The notes below the pieces were generated by a model. The model searched no databases. It saw nothing but the letters and a program-made list of their open reading frames with translations, and had not been told where the DNA came from. DNA of 42,203 nucleotides from an uncultured Bacilli bacterium. GTDB lineage: Bacteria; Bacillota_I; Bacilli_A; RF39; UBA660. Positions 7,476 to 15,928 of this stretch are shown piece by piece (the first letter of the stretch is position 1; every line of letters begins with the position of its first letter). The position numbers and the translations under genes are program-made. The stretch is taken from NCBI GenBank assembly GCA_934098735.1, contig CAKOOS010000009.1, positions 1 to 42,203 on the forward strand. Direction: 5' to 3'.

Positions 7476-8113
7476 AAATCTATCCTATATCCAATACCTT
7501 TTACAGTTTTAATAAAATCCTCATCTTGAAGTTTTTCTCTAATTCTTTTAATATATACTGTCAAAGTATTATCATTAACAAACTTTCCTGACATGTCCCA
7601 TATTCTATCTATAATTACTTCTCTAGTAACAACTTTTCGAGAATTTTCTAAAAGTAAAAATAATATTTTTAGCTCAAGTCCTGTAAAATTAATTTCTTTA
7701 TCATTTACAATAACTTTATATCCTTCCATATCAATAACAATATTTTTATATTTTATTAAATTATTTTTTTTATTTCTTTTTATTATATTATTTATTCTTG
7801 ATAAAAGTTCTTTTGATCTAAATGGCTTAATTATATAATCTTCAACTCCCATATCAATAGCTTTAACAACATCCTCTTCTTCATCTTTAGCACTTAAAAC
7901 TAAGGTTGGAATATCTACATATTTATTATAAAAATCAAGGCCACTACCATCTGGAAGCATAACATCTAATATAACTAAATCATAATTACTATTTATTTTA
8001 GCAATTGCTTCTTTAATATTCTTTGCTATAAACACTTCATAATTATATTGATTTAATAAATATGTTATAGCCTTAATAATCATTTCATTATCTTCTAATA
8101 AAAATACTTTCAT
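7472..8113 (-). CDS. OmpR/PhoB-family response regulator
   Basis: DNA-binding partner of the adjacent kinase, 213 residues. The receiver domain (1-115) has the acidic pair at its start (LLEDNE), phospho-acceptor Asp50 in LVILDVMLPDGSG, the conserved Ser/Thr position at LVLSAKD, and Lys96 in IIKPF. The C-terminal winged helix (about 125-213) ends with VKGIGYRIDL, typical of the family. The ribosome site is GGAGGA. A terminator lies between this gene and the permease gene upstream, so the regulator-kinase pair may have its own promoter as well as read-through. A plausible target is the 11-base direct repeat before the ABC ATPase gene. Confidence 0.92.
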   Translation of the reverse strand: MKVFLLEDNEMIIKAITYLLNQYNYEVFIAKNIKEAIAKINSNYDLVILDVMLPDGSGLDFYNKYVDIPTLVLSAKDEEEDVVKAIDMGVEDYIIKPFRSKELLSRINNIIKRNKKNNLIKYKNIVIDMEGYKVIVNDKEINFTGLELKILFLLLENSRKVVTREVIIDRIWDMSGKFVNDNTLTVYIKRIREKLQDEDFIKTVKGIGYRIDL

Positions 8114-8154
8114 TTATTCCTCCATTTCTATAATAACAAAAAAATCTATAAAAA

Positions 8155-8186
8155 GTAAAAAATTAGATTATAAAACCTAATTTTTA
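8155..8186 (-). terminator. Terminator or attenuator after the ABC permease gene
   Basis: Stem AAATTAG/CTAATTT (8160-8166 with 8177-8183) with a ten-base loop and a T-rich tail on the minus strand. It directly follows the permease stop at 8184-8186. The stem is short and AT-rich, so read-through into the regulator gene is likely. Confidence 0.55.
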
Positions 8187-10727
8187 AATATTTTCATCTT
8201 TAATAGTATCTATTATATTTTCTTTTCTAGTTTTTCTTAAAGCAAAATACATAATCAAGCTTACCAGTATATAAACAACTATAATGGCAATTAATATTGC
8301 TTGCCAAGGGAAAATATAACCATAATCATTGCCTTTAGCAAACGCTTTATAAATTAAAAATGATCCAATTAAACCTAAAGGTACACCTATAATTAAAGAC
8401 TTAGTTGAGTACATAATACTTTCTAAATTTATCATTTTATTAAATTCTTTTTTAGTCATACCAATTGATTTAAGCATTGCCATTTCTCTTTTTCTTAAAT
8501 TCATATTTGTAGTTATTGTATTAATTATATTAGTTATGCCAATTAAACTAATTACAATAATAAAACCATATAAGAAAATTGAAACAAGAATTATTAATGA
8601 TCTTTGAGCTTCTGCTTCAGATTCCACATTATAAATACTATATAAGCTTATATCAGAAGAAGCCATGTAATCTTTAATTTCTAATTCTAACTTTTCAGCA
8701 TTACTACTTTTTATATATATAGTACTAGTACCTCGATTAACATCTTCTGAAGAATCATAATTATTTACTATGTAATCAAAGAAATCATCAGTAACTATAA
8801 GAGTTGGTACATTACTATAAACATTTTGCATTCCCATTGGAAAAGTTGTTATTCTTTTAATTATATCAATACTCAAATGTCTATCATTAAAAGTACCCGT
8901 AATAGTTTTATTTTTATCTAAATCTATTAAATTTATTTCTTTATAATTTTCATTTTTAGTATAAGCAAGAATAGTATCCATGAGTAAACCTTTAAAATTA
9001 TAATTATCAGATTTAACATTATTTTCTTCTAATAATCTAGCAAATTCTTCTTTACCAACTGCCATAATTCTTACAAGCAAACCATCAGTAGCAACATATT
9101 TTAAAGCCTCTTCATTATAATATTTTTTTGCATCAAAATCCATAAATAATGATCTATTCAAGCTACTTCCAAGAACAGTATCCATCTTACTTAAATCTTC
9201 ATAAGCTTTATTAATTTTATTTGTATCTTCTTCATTTATAAAAACTTGAAGACTGTAATTTAGATCAACATAATATTGGCCAGTTATTTTAAAGCCATAA
9301 TTAATGAAAGAAGATAAAGAAATAAATACTGCTACACTTAAAACAATAGATATAATTGTTGTTCTATTTCGTTTTTTATTTCTTTTTAAATTCTTATAAG
9401 CAATATCTCCGCCAACACCAAATAATTTATTTACTATTTTAGAAGATTTAATATTTTTTTTATTAATTTTTATCTCATTATTATTTCTTATGGCTTCAAT
9501 TGGTGCTATTTTACTAGATTTTTTTGCAGCAGTAACTACAGATAAATATATTGTTAAACTTCCCATTATTATACTTATAATGATTGGCCAAACAGAGATA
9601 GAAAATACGAATTTAAGATTTTCAAAAAGTGATGAACCTAAAACATTTATTATTATAACCAAAATATAATCAGCAAAGACTCCAAGAAGTATTCCTAAAG
9701 GTATACCAATTATTCCTAATATAAAACCTTCATGTAGTACATTTTTCTTTATTTGTTTACTTGTTGCTCCTATACTTGAAAGCATTCCATACATTTTTCT
9801 TTTTTCTTGGTTTGCTATATCAAAACTATTTTTAATAACAAAAACACTTGTAAATACAATAATGGCAATTATAACTCCAGCAACAGTTATAAGAACACTC
9901 ATTGATCTATCACTTAAACTAGCACCAGTCCATCTAAGTAAATAATTGTTATAAGTTATATTATATTTATTTAAATCATCATCATTTTGAATATTTTTAA
10001 CATAATCTTTATAGTACTTAACATCTTTAAAAAGTAAAGATATATTTACATTATTTGTTACGCTATCAGTATAAGTTATCATTGTATATCCTGGAGCACT
10101 ATAACTTTCAAGATCATAATTTGGTCTTTTCATAATACCAACAATTTTATATTCATGCGTAGTAGTATCAATTATCTTTTCATGACAAGTATCTTCTTTT
10201 CCTTCTTCAATATAATAAGGATTAGATTGATTTAATTTACTTCCATCTTCACAAACTCTTTTTCCAATATCTAAAGATATAGTATCTCCCACATTTAGCT
10301 TAGAACCAAGTTGATATGGAGAACTAATAACAATTTCATTTTTATCTTGAGGCAATCTTCCTGAAAGTAATTCTATTGTAGTATTTGCAAAAGCATCCTT
10401 TGTATATGCTAAAACATAAGCATAAGGTTTATTTTCATTAAAGTCCATTACTTTAGCATAGCCAAGATTTTCAGTTAAAAACATACTTTTTACATGACTA
10501 TTATTTGTAAAATATTTTAAATCATTTACATCAACATCTTCTATTGTTATATGCCTATTTCCACTGTCTTTTATTGCATAATCAATTAATGTTGCTTGAA
10601 AAGAAGATACCATACCTGCAACTGCACATATAAGGGCTACAGAAAGTAATATACCTATTATTGTTACTATTGTTCTTTTTTTATTTAATTTTAAGTTTTT
10701 AATTGTTAGTTCATTTAAAATATTCAT
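8184..10727 (-). CDS. FtsX/MacB-type ABC transporter permease
   Basis: 847-residue permease partner of the adjacent ATPase. It contains two FtsX-like repeats. Helix 1 near 15-40 is followed by an extracellular domain of about 230 residues and three helices (about 275-400). A second copy then has a helix near 455-475, another large extracellular domain and three helices near 720-835. The MLSSIGAT and MLKSIGMTKKE segments in the two halves are the coupling-helix motifs of the family. Such pairs either export peptides or lipids, or remove antimicrobial peptides from their targets. The gene order with a kinase and regulator favours peptide resistance. Its start lies two bases after the ATPase stop. 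Confidence 0.88.
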   Translation of the reverse strand: MNILNELTIKNLKLNKKRTIVTIIGILLSVALICAVAGMVSSFQATLIDYAIKDSGNRHITIEDVDVNDLKYFTNNSHVKSMFLTENLGYAKVMDFNENKPYAYVLAYTKDAFANTTIELLSGRLPQDKNEIVISSPYQLGSKLNVGDTISLDIGKRVCEDGSKLNQSNPYYIEEGKEDTCHEKIIDTTTHEYKIVGIMKRPNYDLESYSAPGYTMITYTDSVTNNVNISLLFKDVKYYKDYVKNIQNDDDLNKYNITYNNYLLRWTGASLSDRSMSVLITVAGVIIAIIVFTSVFVIKNSFDIANQEKRKMYGMLSSIGATSKQIKKNVLHEGFILGIIGIPLGILLGVFADYILVIIINVLGSSLFENLKFVFSISVWPIIISIIMGSLTIYLSVVTAAKKSSKIAPIEAIRNNNEIKINKKNIKSSKIVNKLFGVGGDIAYKNLKRNKKRNRTTIISIVLSVAVFISLSSFINYGFKITGQYYVDLNYSLQVFINEEDTNKINKAYEDLSKMDTVLGSSLNRSLFMDFDAKKYYNEEALKYVATDGLLVRIMAVGKEEFARLLEENNVKSDNYNFKGLLMDTILAYTKNENYKEINLIDLDKNKTITGTFNDRHLSIDIIKRITTFPMGMQNVYSNVPTLIVTDDFFDYIVNNYDSSEDVNRGTSTIYIKSSNAEKLELEIKDYMASSDISLYSIYNVESEAEAQRSLIILVSIFLYGFIIVISLIGITNIINTITTNMNLRKREMAMLKSIGMTKKEFNKMINLESIMYSTKSLIIGVPLGLIGSFLIYKAFAKGNDYGYIFPWQAILIAIIVVYILVSLIMYFALRKTRKENIIDTIKDENI

Positions 10728-10729
10728 AA

Positions 10730-11407
10730 TTAATTCCTAACATCACTTATAATTTTACCATCTTCAATTGTAATAACTCGATTTGCTTCTTTAGCTATTT
10801 CCGGATCATGAGTAATAATTATGATGGTTTGATTATATTTTTTATTTGATTGTTTTAACAAAGTAACAATTTCATCACTAGCTTTAGAATCTAAATTACC
10901 TGTAGGTTCATCTGCTAAAACTAAAGCTGGATTATTAATAATAGCTCTACCAATAGATACTCTTTGTTGTTGACCTCCAGAAAGTTCATTAGGTAAATGA
11001 TCTTTTCTATTTTCTATACCAAGAGTACTTAATACTTCATCTAAACGTTCTTTACTTACATTTTTACCATCTAAACGACAAGGCAAAACAATATTTTCTG
11101 TTGCATTTAAAATAGGTATTAAGTTATAAAATTGATATATAAGTCCAACTTGTCTTCTTCTAAAAATGGCTAAGGCATCATTATCCATTTTGTAAATATC
11201 TACTCCATCAATATATACTTTTCCTGATGTAGGCCTATCAACTCCCCCAAGTAAATGTAAAAGCGTTGATTTACCACTACCACTGGCTCCTACTATAGCA
11301 ACAAAATCTCCTTTTTCCACACTAAAACTTATATTATCAACAGCATTAATTGTTGAAGAACCATTAACATAAGTCTTAACTAAATTTTCTACTTTTAATA
11401 TTTCCAT
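10730..11407 (-). CDS. ABC transporter ATP-binding protein (LolD/MacB-like)
   Basis: 225-residue ATPase that energises the FtsX-type permease. Walker A is GASGSGKST (40-48). The Q-loop is in LIYQFYNL, the signature is LSGGQQQRVSIGRA, Walker B is ALVLADEPTGNLDS and the switch region is IITHDPEIA. The length and the DEPTGNLDS sequence are typical of the LolD/SalX/MacB subfamily, which works by mechanotransmission rather than classical transport. It is the first gene of the module. The upstream region has a -10 box, a poor -35 box and a direct repeat that a response regulator could bind. Confidence 0.93.
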   Translation of the reverse strand: MEILKVENLVKTYVNGSSTINAVDNISFSVEKGDFVAIVGASGSGKSTLLHLLGGVDRPTSGKVYIDGVDIYKMDNDALAIFRRRQVGLIYQFYNLIPILNATENIVLPCRLDGKNVSKERLDEVLSTLGIENRKDHLPNELSGGQQQRVSIGRAIINNPALVLADEPTGNLDSKASDEIVTLLKQSNKKYNQTIIIITHDPEIAKEANRVITIEDGKIISDVRN

Positions 11408-11427
11408 AAAATCATCCCTTCATCATC

Positions 11428-11460
11428 ATTATATTTTTCTTAAATGACTATAAAGTGACT
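11428..11460 (-). promoter_or_regulatory. Promoter of the ABC module with an 11-base direct repeat (candidate regulator site)
   Basis: TATAAT (11428-11433) lies about 20 bases upstream of the ATPase start. The -35 position reads ACTTTA, a poor match. Over it lie two direct half-sites, AGTCACTTTA (11451-11460) and AGTCATTTA (11441-11449), with an 11-base period. OmpR-family regulators commonly bind direct repeats with this helical spacing and rescue weak -35 boxes. Confidence 0.5.
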
Positions 11461-12204
11461 TTATATAATTTGTTTTTCATTTTTATCAAAATTACTAATT
11501 TCTTGTAAAAAATAATTATATTTATCTAAACTATCTTGAGTTTTAAAATAGATCTTATCATCTAAAATATCCCAATCTTCATTATTATCTATTAAAAAAG
11601 TAAATATATTATCTATTTTCTTAATTAAGTCTAAATAATTATCCATTTCTTCTTTAACTTCTTCTCTAATTACATCTATATCATCATCTTCTAGCATCAA
11701 ATCTTTATAATAATCTAAATAATATTCATCAGTATTTTCATCTAAATAACTCATTATTCTTTCTTCCGTAAGTAAAGAATTTATATCACTATCTAAATTA
11801 GTAATATCTGTAATACTTTTATTTAAAAAAGTTTTTGTATTAATAAACTCTTTACCATCAGCTTTAATATTTTCTATCGACATAATTTTACTTAAAAAAT
11901 CATCATTATAAATTTTATATAAACTTCGACAATCAGATATTAAATCTTTAAAATATTCTTTTGATGCCTTTTCTATTTGCAAATAATTATTATCTTTAGA
12001 AACATAATTATTTAATTTATAATCTATCTCTTTATCCCATATTCCATCAGAATTAATTAATTCACTAAGCTTTATTATCTCATTTTCTAAAGCGTTTTCA
12101 GTTTTTATATCTTTAAATATTGTTATCCCAACATAAATTGAAAATATAAACATCATAAAACCAAATACACATAATACCGTAAAAATTTTTTCTCTTCTTT
12201 GCAT
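11461..12204 (-). CDS. Membrane-anchored acidic protein of unknown function
   Basis: 247 residues, not recognised. A single N-terminal membrane helix (about 11-31) is preceded by a basic stretch, so the rest should be outside the cell. That part is strongly acidic and mostly helical with long heptad-like stretches (for example around 120-230). No cysteine pairs, enzymatic motifs or sorting signal are seen. The ribosome site GAGGTGA overlaps the end of the GH25 gene, which stops 11 bases before this start, so the two are co-transcribed. A structural or regulatory role beside the muramidase is possible but not shown. Confidence 0.55.
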   Translation of the reverse strand: MQRREKIFTVLCVFGFMMFIFSIYVGITIFKDIKTENALENEIIKLSELINSDGIWDKEIDYKLNNYVSKDNNYLQIEKASKEYFKDLISDCRSLYKIYNDDFLSKIMSIENIKADGKEFINTKTFLNKSITDITNLDSDINSLLTEERIMSYLDENTDEYYLDYYKDLMLEDDDIDVIREEVKEEMDNYLDLIKKIDNIFTFLIDNNEDWDILDDKIYFKTQDSLDKYNYFLQEISNFDKNEKQII

Positions 12205-12215
12205 AAACTCACCTC

Positions 12216-13409
12216 TTAATCTAAATATCTTATATTTATATCAACATCAGCATCTATTCCATCTACTTTACCATTACTACATAGTTGCCAGTATTCATAT
12301 TTGCCACTATAATTAGTATTTTTAGTATAATGAGCAAGCCAAACAGGATAACTTGTATCAAACCAAATATTTTCTAAATATGTCTTACTACTATATAGCA
12401 TTCCTTCATAGCCCGCATCTTTTAATGTATCTAAAAAAGATGTAGCCATCTCCGTTAAAGAAAAAAAGCTTAAATCAAAACTATTAAAACTATTCCAGTT
12501 TTCCCAATCAAAAGCAATCGGTAAATCAACTTTATAATCTTTAATCTGTTTAATAATCCATTTAGCATCACTTATAGCTCTTTTTTTAGTACTTGCATAA
12601 GAATAAAAGTATATTCCCACTGGAATACCTGCAGCATTAGCATTTTGAATATTTTGCACAAATTTTGAATCAACAAAATTTTCGCCATTTTTTCCACTTG
12701 AAGAGCCAACTCTGATAATAATAAATTCTACTCCAGCATTCTTAAGTTTCTCAAAATCTATATCACCTTGCCATTTTGATACATCAATGCCTATTTCATT
12801 TTTATTAGTCTTATAATCCTTAACAACATCACTAAAAGATATTTTAGTACTTCCAGTTGTACCAACTTGATTTTTCTTAGGTTCATTTACATTTAATGAA
12901 AAATTTTTTTCTGTAACATTACCACTACTGTCTGTTGCCTTAAAAACTAAACTATAACTTCCTACCTCATTTAAATTATAATCTCCAATAATTTCACACA
13001 CTGGATTATCATCATAATTATCTCCACAAAGAATCTTATCAAGCAAATTATCTTCACTACCCTTTACGACATTATAACTTTTTCCAAGCCATACAACCGG
13101 AGCTATTTTATCGACAACCTCAATATCAAAAGCATATTTTACTTTTATATTATCATCATTTATATATTCAAAAAAAATATTTTGTTTACCTAATTTTCTA
13201 GTATCTATTTTAGCATCATCTATTAACTTTCCATTAATATTTTTTATAAAAGAAGAAATTTTAACGTCATCTAAAAAGTTAACTTTTAAATCATCCACTA
13301 ACACAACTTCAATTTTAGCAGTTTTAACTTTAATAAATTTATATAAAAATACACTTAGTATTATAATTAATATTAAACAAATTCCAATAATAATTTTTTT
13401 CTTTTTCAA
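12216..13409 (-). CDS. Membrane-anchored GH25 muramidase (lysozyme-like) with Ig-like domain
   Basis: 397-residue cell-wall hydrolase predicted to cleave the MurNAc-GlcNAc bond of peptidoglycan outside the membrane. The start is a TTG at 13407-13409 with GGAGGAG six bases upstream. A membrane helix lies at about 6-25. Bacterial Ig-like (DUF5011-type) repeats follow (about 30-175), including GSYSLVFKATDSSGNVTEK. The catalytic GH25 domain (about 203-397) begins with GIDVSKWQGDIDF and contains the acidic pair in IAFDWENW, both hallmark active-site segments. It lacks the SH3 or LysM repeats of many autolysins, so wall binding may rely on the Ig-like part. It is the first gene of a two-gene unit with the acidic membrane protein. 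Confidence 0.9.
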   Translation of the reverse strand: MKKKKIIIGICLILIIILSVFLYKFIKVKTAKIEVVLVDDLKVNFLDDVKISSFIKNINGKLIDDAKIDTRKLGKQNIFFEYINDDNIKVKYAFDIEVVDKIAPVVWLGKSYNVVKGSEDNLLDKILCGDNYDDNPVCEIIGDYNLNEVGSYSLVFKATDSSGNVTEKNFSLNVNEPKKNQVGTTGSTKISFSDVVKDYKTNKNEIGIDVSKWQGDIDFEKLKNAGVEFIIIRVGSSSGKNGENFVDSKFVQNIQNANAAGIPVGIYFYSYASTKKRAISDAKWIIKQIKDYKVDLPIAFDWENWNSFNSFDLSFFSLTEMATSFLDTLKDAGYEGMLYSSKTYLENIWFDTSYPVWLAHYTKNTNYSGKYEYWQLCSNGKVDGIDADVDINIRYLD

Positions 13410-13463
13410 AAGCTACTCCTCCCTATAAAAAGAATAACAAAAAGCATATTTAAAATCAACATA

Positions 13464-13497
13464 ATAAAAAAGCAATTGTAAAGTTTACAACTGCTAT
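13464..13497 (-). terminator. Terminator of the SDR gene
   Basis: A 10-bp stem with one G-U pair (13471-13480 with 13486-13495) and a five-base loop is followed by T6 on the minus strand. It overlaps the stop codon of the dehydrogenase gene. Confidence 0.8.
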
Positions 13498-14249
13498 TTA
13501 CCAAGTTTTTTTCCTTGTATATGATAAGCTATTATAAGCTGAAGTCTATAAGGAATTAATCTAACACCAAATACTGCTAGTTTCATTCTAAGTGTTGGCA
13601 CTATTATCATTTTCTTTTTAAACATTTTATCAATTGCATACTTTGCAACTTTTTCTGGACTAGCTTCTTTTATACTAAATTCTCCGTGAGCTACTTTATT
13701 AAAATTTGTATTTACAGGACCAGGACATAAAGCACTTATACTAACCTTACTTTTTCTTTCCCTAAGTTCTTCATTAATAGCCATAGAAAGTTTAGTAACA
13801 TAATTTTTAGTTGCATAATAAGTACTAAGCCTTGGACCTGCCATAAATCCAGCACTACTACAAACATTTAAAATATACCCAGAATCTTTTTTTATAAAAT
13901 CTTTTAAAAATAATTTTGTCAAAATATGATAAGCTTTAATATTTAAATCTATCATTTCTAGTTCTCGGTCTAAATCAGTTTCTGAAAAAAGTCCAAATAA
14001 TCCAAAGCCAGCATTATTTATTAAAATATCAATATTTTCATTTTGAACTTTATCATAAAGCTTAAAAACATTTTTAGAAACTTGTAAATCAAGAGCAATT
14101 ACTTTAGTATTTACTCTCACATCATTTTTAATTTTATTTAAAGCTTCTTCATCTCTTGCTACAAGTATCAAATCAATACCTCTTTTAGCAAGTTCATAAG
14201 CCATGCATTTACCGATACCACTTGATGCTCCAGTTATAAGGGCTTTCAT
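13494..14249 (-). CDS. Short-chain dehydrogenase/reductase
   Basis: NAD(P)-dependent classical SDR of 251 residues. The start is the ATG at 14247-14249, with TTAGGTGA in front; the GTG nine bases earlier is part of that ribosome site. The Rossmann motif TGASSGIG is near residue 7, NNAG near 83, and the catalytic triad is Ser (NVCSSAG) with YATKN (Tyr and Lys). A hydrophobic, basic C-terminal tail may touch the membrane. The closest general relatives are DltE/YqjQ-type reductases acting on fatty or acyl substrates, but the substrate cannot be read from sequence. It follows the pyrophosphatase gene by nine bases, so the two are co-transcribed. Confidence 0.88.
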   Translation of the reverse strand: MKALITGASSGIGKCMAYELAKRGIDLILVARDEEALNKIKNDVRVNTKVIALDLQVSKNVFKLYDKVQNENIDILINNAGFGLFGLFSETDLDRELEMIDLNIKAYHILTKLFLKDFIKKDSGYILNVCSSAGFMAGPRLSTYYATKNYVTKLSMAINEELRERKSKVSISALCPGPVNTNFNKVAHGEFSIKEASPEKVAKYAIDKMFKKKMIIVPTLRMKLAVFGVRLIPYRLQLIIAYHIQGKKLGK

Positions 14250-14258
14250 ATTAGTCAC

Positions 14259-15878
14259 CTAACTTTCATTTTCTAAAGTATTCATAATACTTGGAAGAAT
14301 TTGTTTCTTTCTTGATACAATTTTAGGAATAAAAACTCCTTCATATACATTTTTAAGTCCAAAGCTATCTGCAATAACAGTTTCTGATTTTCTGTTATAA
14401 ATAACATAAGAACCTTTTTTTATAATATCTGTTATAAATATAACTACAACATTATAATTAGTATCTACCATTTCATCTAATTTATTTACAAATTCATCCA
14501 TATTATTTTTAATATTTTCAAAATCAAGAGTCATTACTTGACCAATACCAAGATTTTTATTTCCAACTACAAAAGATTTAAAGTCACTCTTAATAAGATC
14601 TTCAACACTCATTCCTTCAATTGATGATGCAGCCTTTAACATTTCAAGACCATATTTATCCATATCAACTTTAGCAATATTAGCTAGTTTTACCGCTGCA
14701 AACTTATCATCTTCTGTTGTTGTTGGACTTGTAAGAAGAAGCGTATCAGATAATATAGCAGAAAGCATTAATCCCGCAATATCTTTAGGAATAGATACCT
14801 TTGCTTCCTTATACATATCATAAATCATTGTTGAAGTACATCCAACAGGTTTTGATCTAAAATTAATAGGTACACTTGTTCCAATAGCTCCTAAATTATG
14901 ATGATCTATTATTTCTAATATATCAGCTTCTTCAATACCATCTACTGATTGAGCTAAATTATTGTGATCAACTAATATAACTTTTTGTTTTTCATAATCA
15001 TTTGGACCTGTAAGTCTTATTAATCCTAGACATTCATTCTTATTATTAATAACAGGATAGTTAGTATGATTTACTTTATGTGTCATTGTTTTAAAATCTG
15101 TATAATAATCATCACTAAATACTGTCACAGGACTTTTATTTATATTTATATTTTTAACATAATTACTTAAAGTTATTTTCGTAGCAATTTGAAAGCTTCC
15201 AAGTTCACTAGCAATTATATTAACATTATTTTTAATTGCTTTATCTATTATTTTCTTATCTAAAACTACATTTAATGGTAAAACAATTAATTTAACATGA
15301 GAATTAATCGCATAATCTAAAACTTTATATCTATCCCCAACAATCAAAATATCTTTATTTGATAATTCTATTTCTCTTTGTATAGTTTTAGCTTGTAATC
15401 CTGCTAAAGAAATATTCCCCATAATAATATCATCACATTTAACAATAACCTTGGCATTTAAAGTTTCTATAATATTATCCATAGTTGTATAAACGTATTC
15501 TCTATTACCATTTATTAAATATTTAGCTATTTCTTTCAATGTAACATAACCCGTAAGTTTTTTCTTATCATCTACAAGGGGTATTGCTGTTATATTTTGT
15601 TTTTGCATCATTTTAAAAGCTTCATCTATTGATTTATTTTCATTTATATAAGCTTTTTTATCAAATTTAATATTCTTAATTCTTACCCTAACATCATTTA
15701 AATAACTAGGAACTGGAACATTAAAATATTTTAAAACAAACTTTGTTTCATTATTTATATTACCTAAAACTTTAGGCATTGTCTTATCTCCTAGTTGATT
15801 TTTTAAATACGATAAAGCAATACTAGAACATACTGTATCAGTATCTGGACTCTTATGTCCAAATATAAATGTTGTCAT
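14259..15878 (-). CDS. ppaC: CBS-domain manganese-dependent inorganic pyrophosphatase (family II)
   Basis: Hydrolyses pyrophosphate to phosphate in the cytoplasm, pulling biosynthetic reactions forward. 539 residues, longer than the roughly 310 of the simple enzyme because a regulatory block is inserted. The DHH domain begins with GHKSPDTDT (7-15). It is interrupted by CBS repeats (about 65-125 and 250-290) flanking a DRTGG domain, and resumes with VDHNN and EIIDHHNLG. The C-terminal DHHA2 domain carries the substrate-binding KSDFK and SRKKQ segments. In characterised CBS-pyrophosphatases, adenine nucleotides bind the CBS pair and modulate activity. It has its own predicted promoter and precedes the SDR gene. 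Confidence 0.93.
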   Translation of the reverse strand: MTTFIFGHKSPDTDTVCSSIALSYLKNQLGDKTMPKVLGNINNETKFVLKYFNVPVPSYLNDVRVRIKNIKFDKKAYINENKSIDEAFKMMQKQNITAIPLVDDKKKLTGYVTLKEIAKYLINGNREYVYTTMDNIIETLNAKVIVKCDDIIMGNISLAGLQAKTIQREIELSNKDILIVGDRYKVLDYAINSHVKLIVLPLNVVLDKKIIDKAIKNNVNIIASELGSFQIATKITLSNYVKNININKSPVTVFSDDYYTDFKTMTHKVNHTNYPVINNKNECLGLIRLTGPNDYEKQKVILVDHNNLAQSVDGIEEADILEIIDHHNLGAIGTSVPINFRSKPVGCTSTMIYDMYKEAKVSIPKDIAGLMLSAILSDTLLLTSPTTTEDDKFAAVKLANIAKVDMDKYGLEMLKAASSIEGMSVEDLIKSDFKSFVVGNKNLGIGQVMTLDFENIKNNMDEFVNKLDEMVDTNYNVVVIFITDIIKKGSYVIYNRKSETVIADSFGLKNVYEGVFIPKIVSRKKQILPSIMNTLENES

Positions 15879-15897
15879 AATTCTCCACCTCTACACG

Positions 15898-15925
15898 ATT
15901 TTACCACACTTTTTTTCATTTTCAA
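15898..15925 (-). promoter_or_regulatory. Predicted promoter of ppaC
   Basis: TTGAAA (15920-15925) and TAAAAT (15898-15903) on the minus strand are 16 bases apart, in the 50-base gap after uvrB. Co-transcription from uvrB is not excluded because no terminator hairpin is seen there. Confidence 0.45.
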
Positions 15926-15928
15926 ATA

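Noticed and set aside
8184..10727. Assignment of the permease as BceB
   Set aside because: The 847-residue protein has two FtsX repeats with two large extracellular domains, whereas BceB has ten helices and one such domain; only the general module resemblance is kept.
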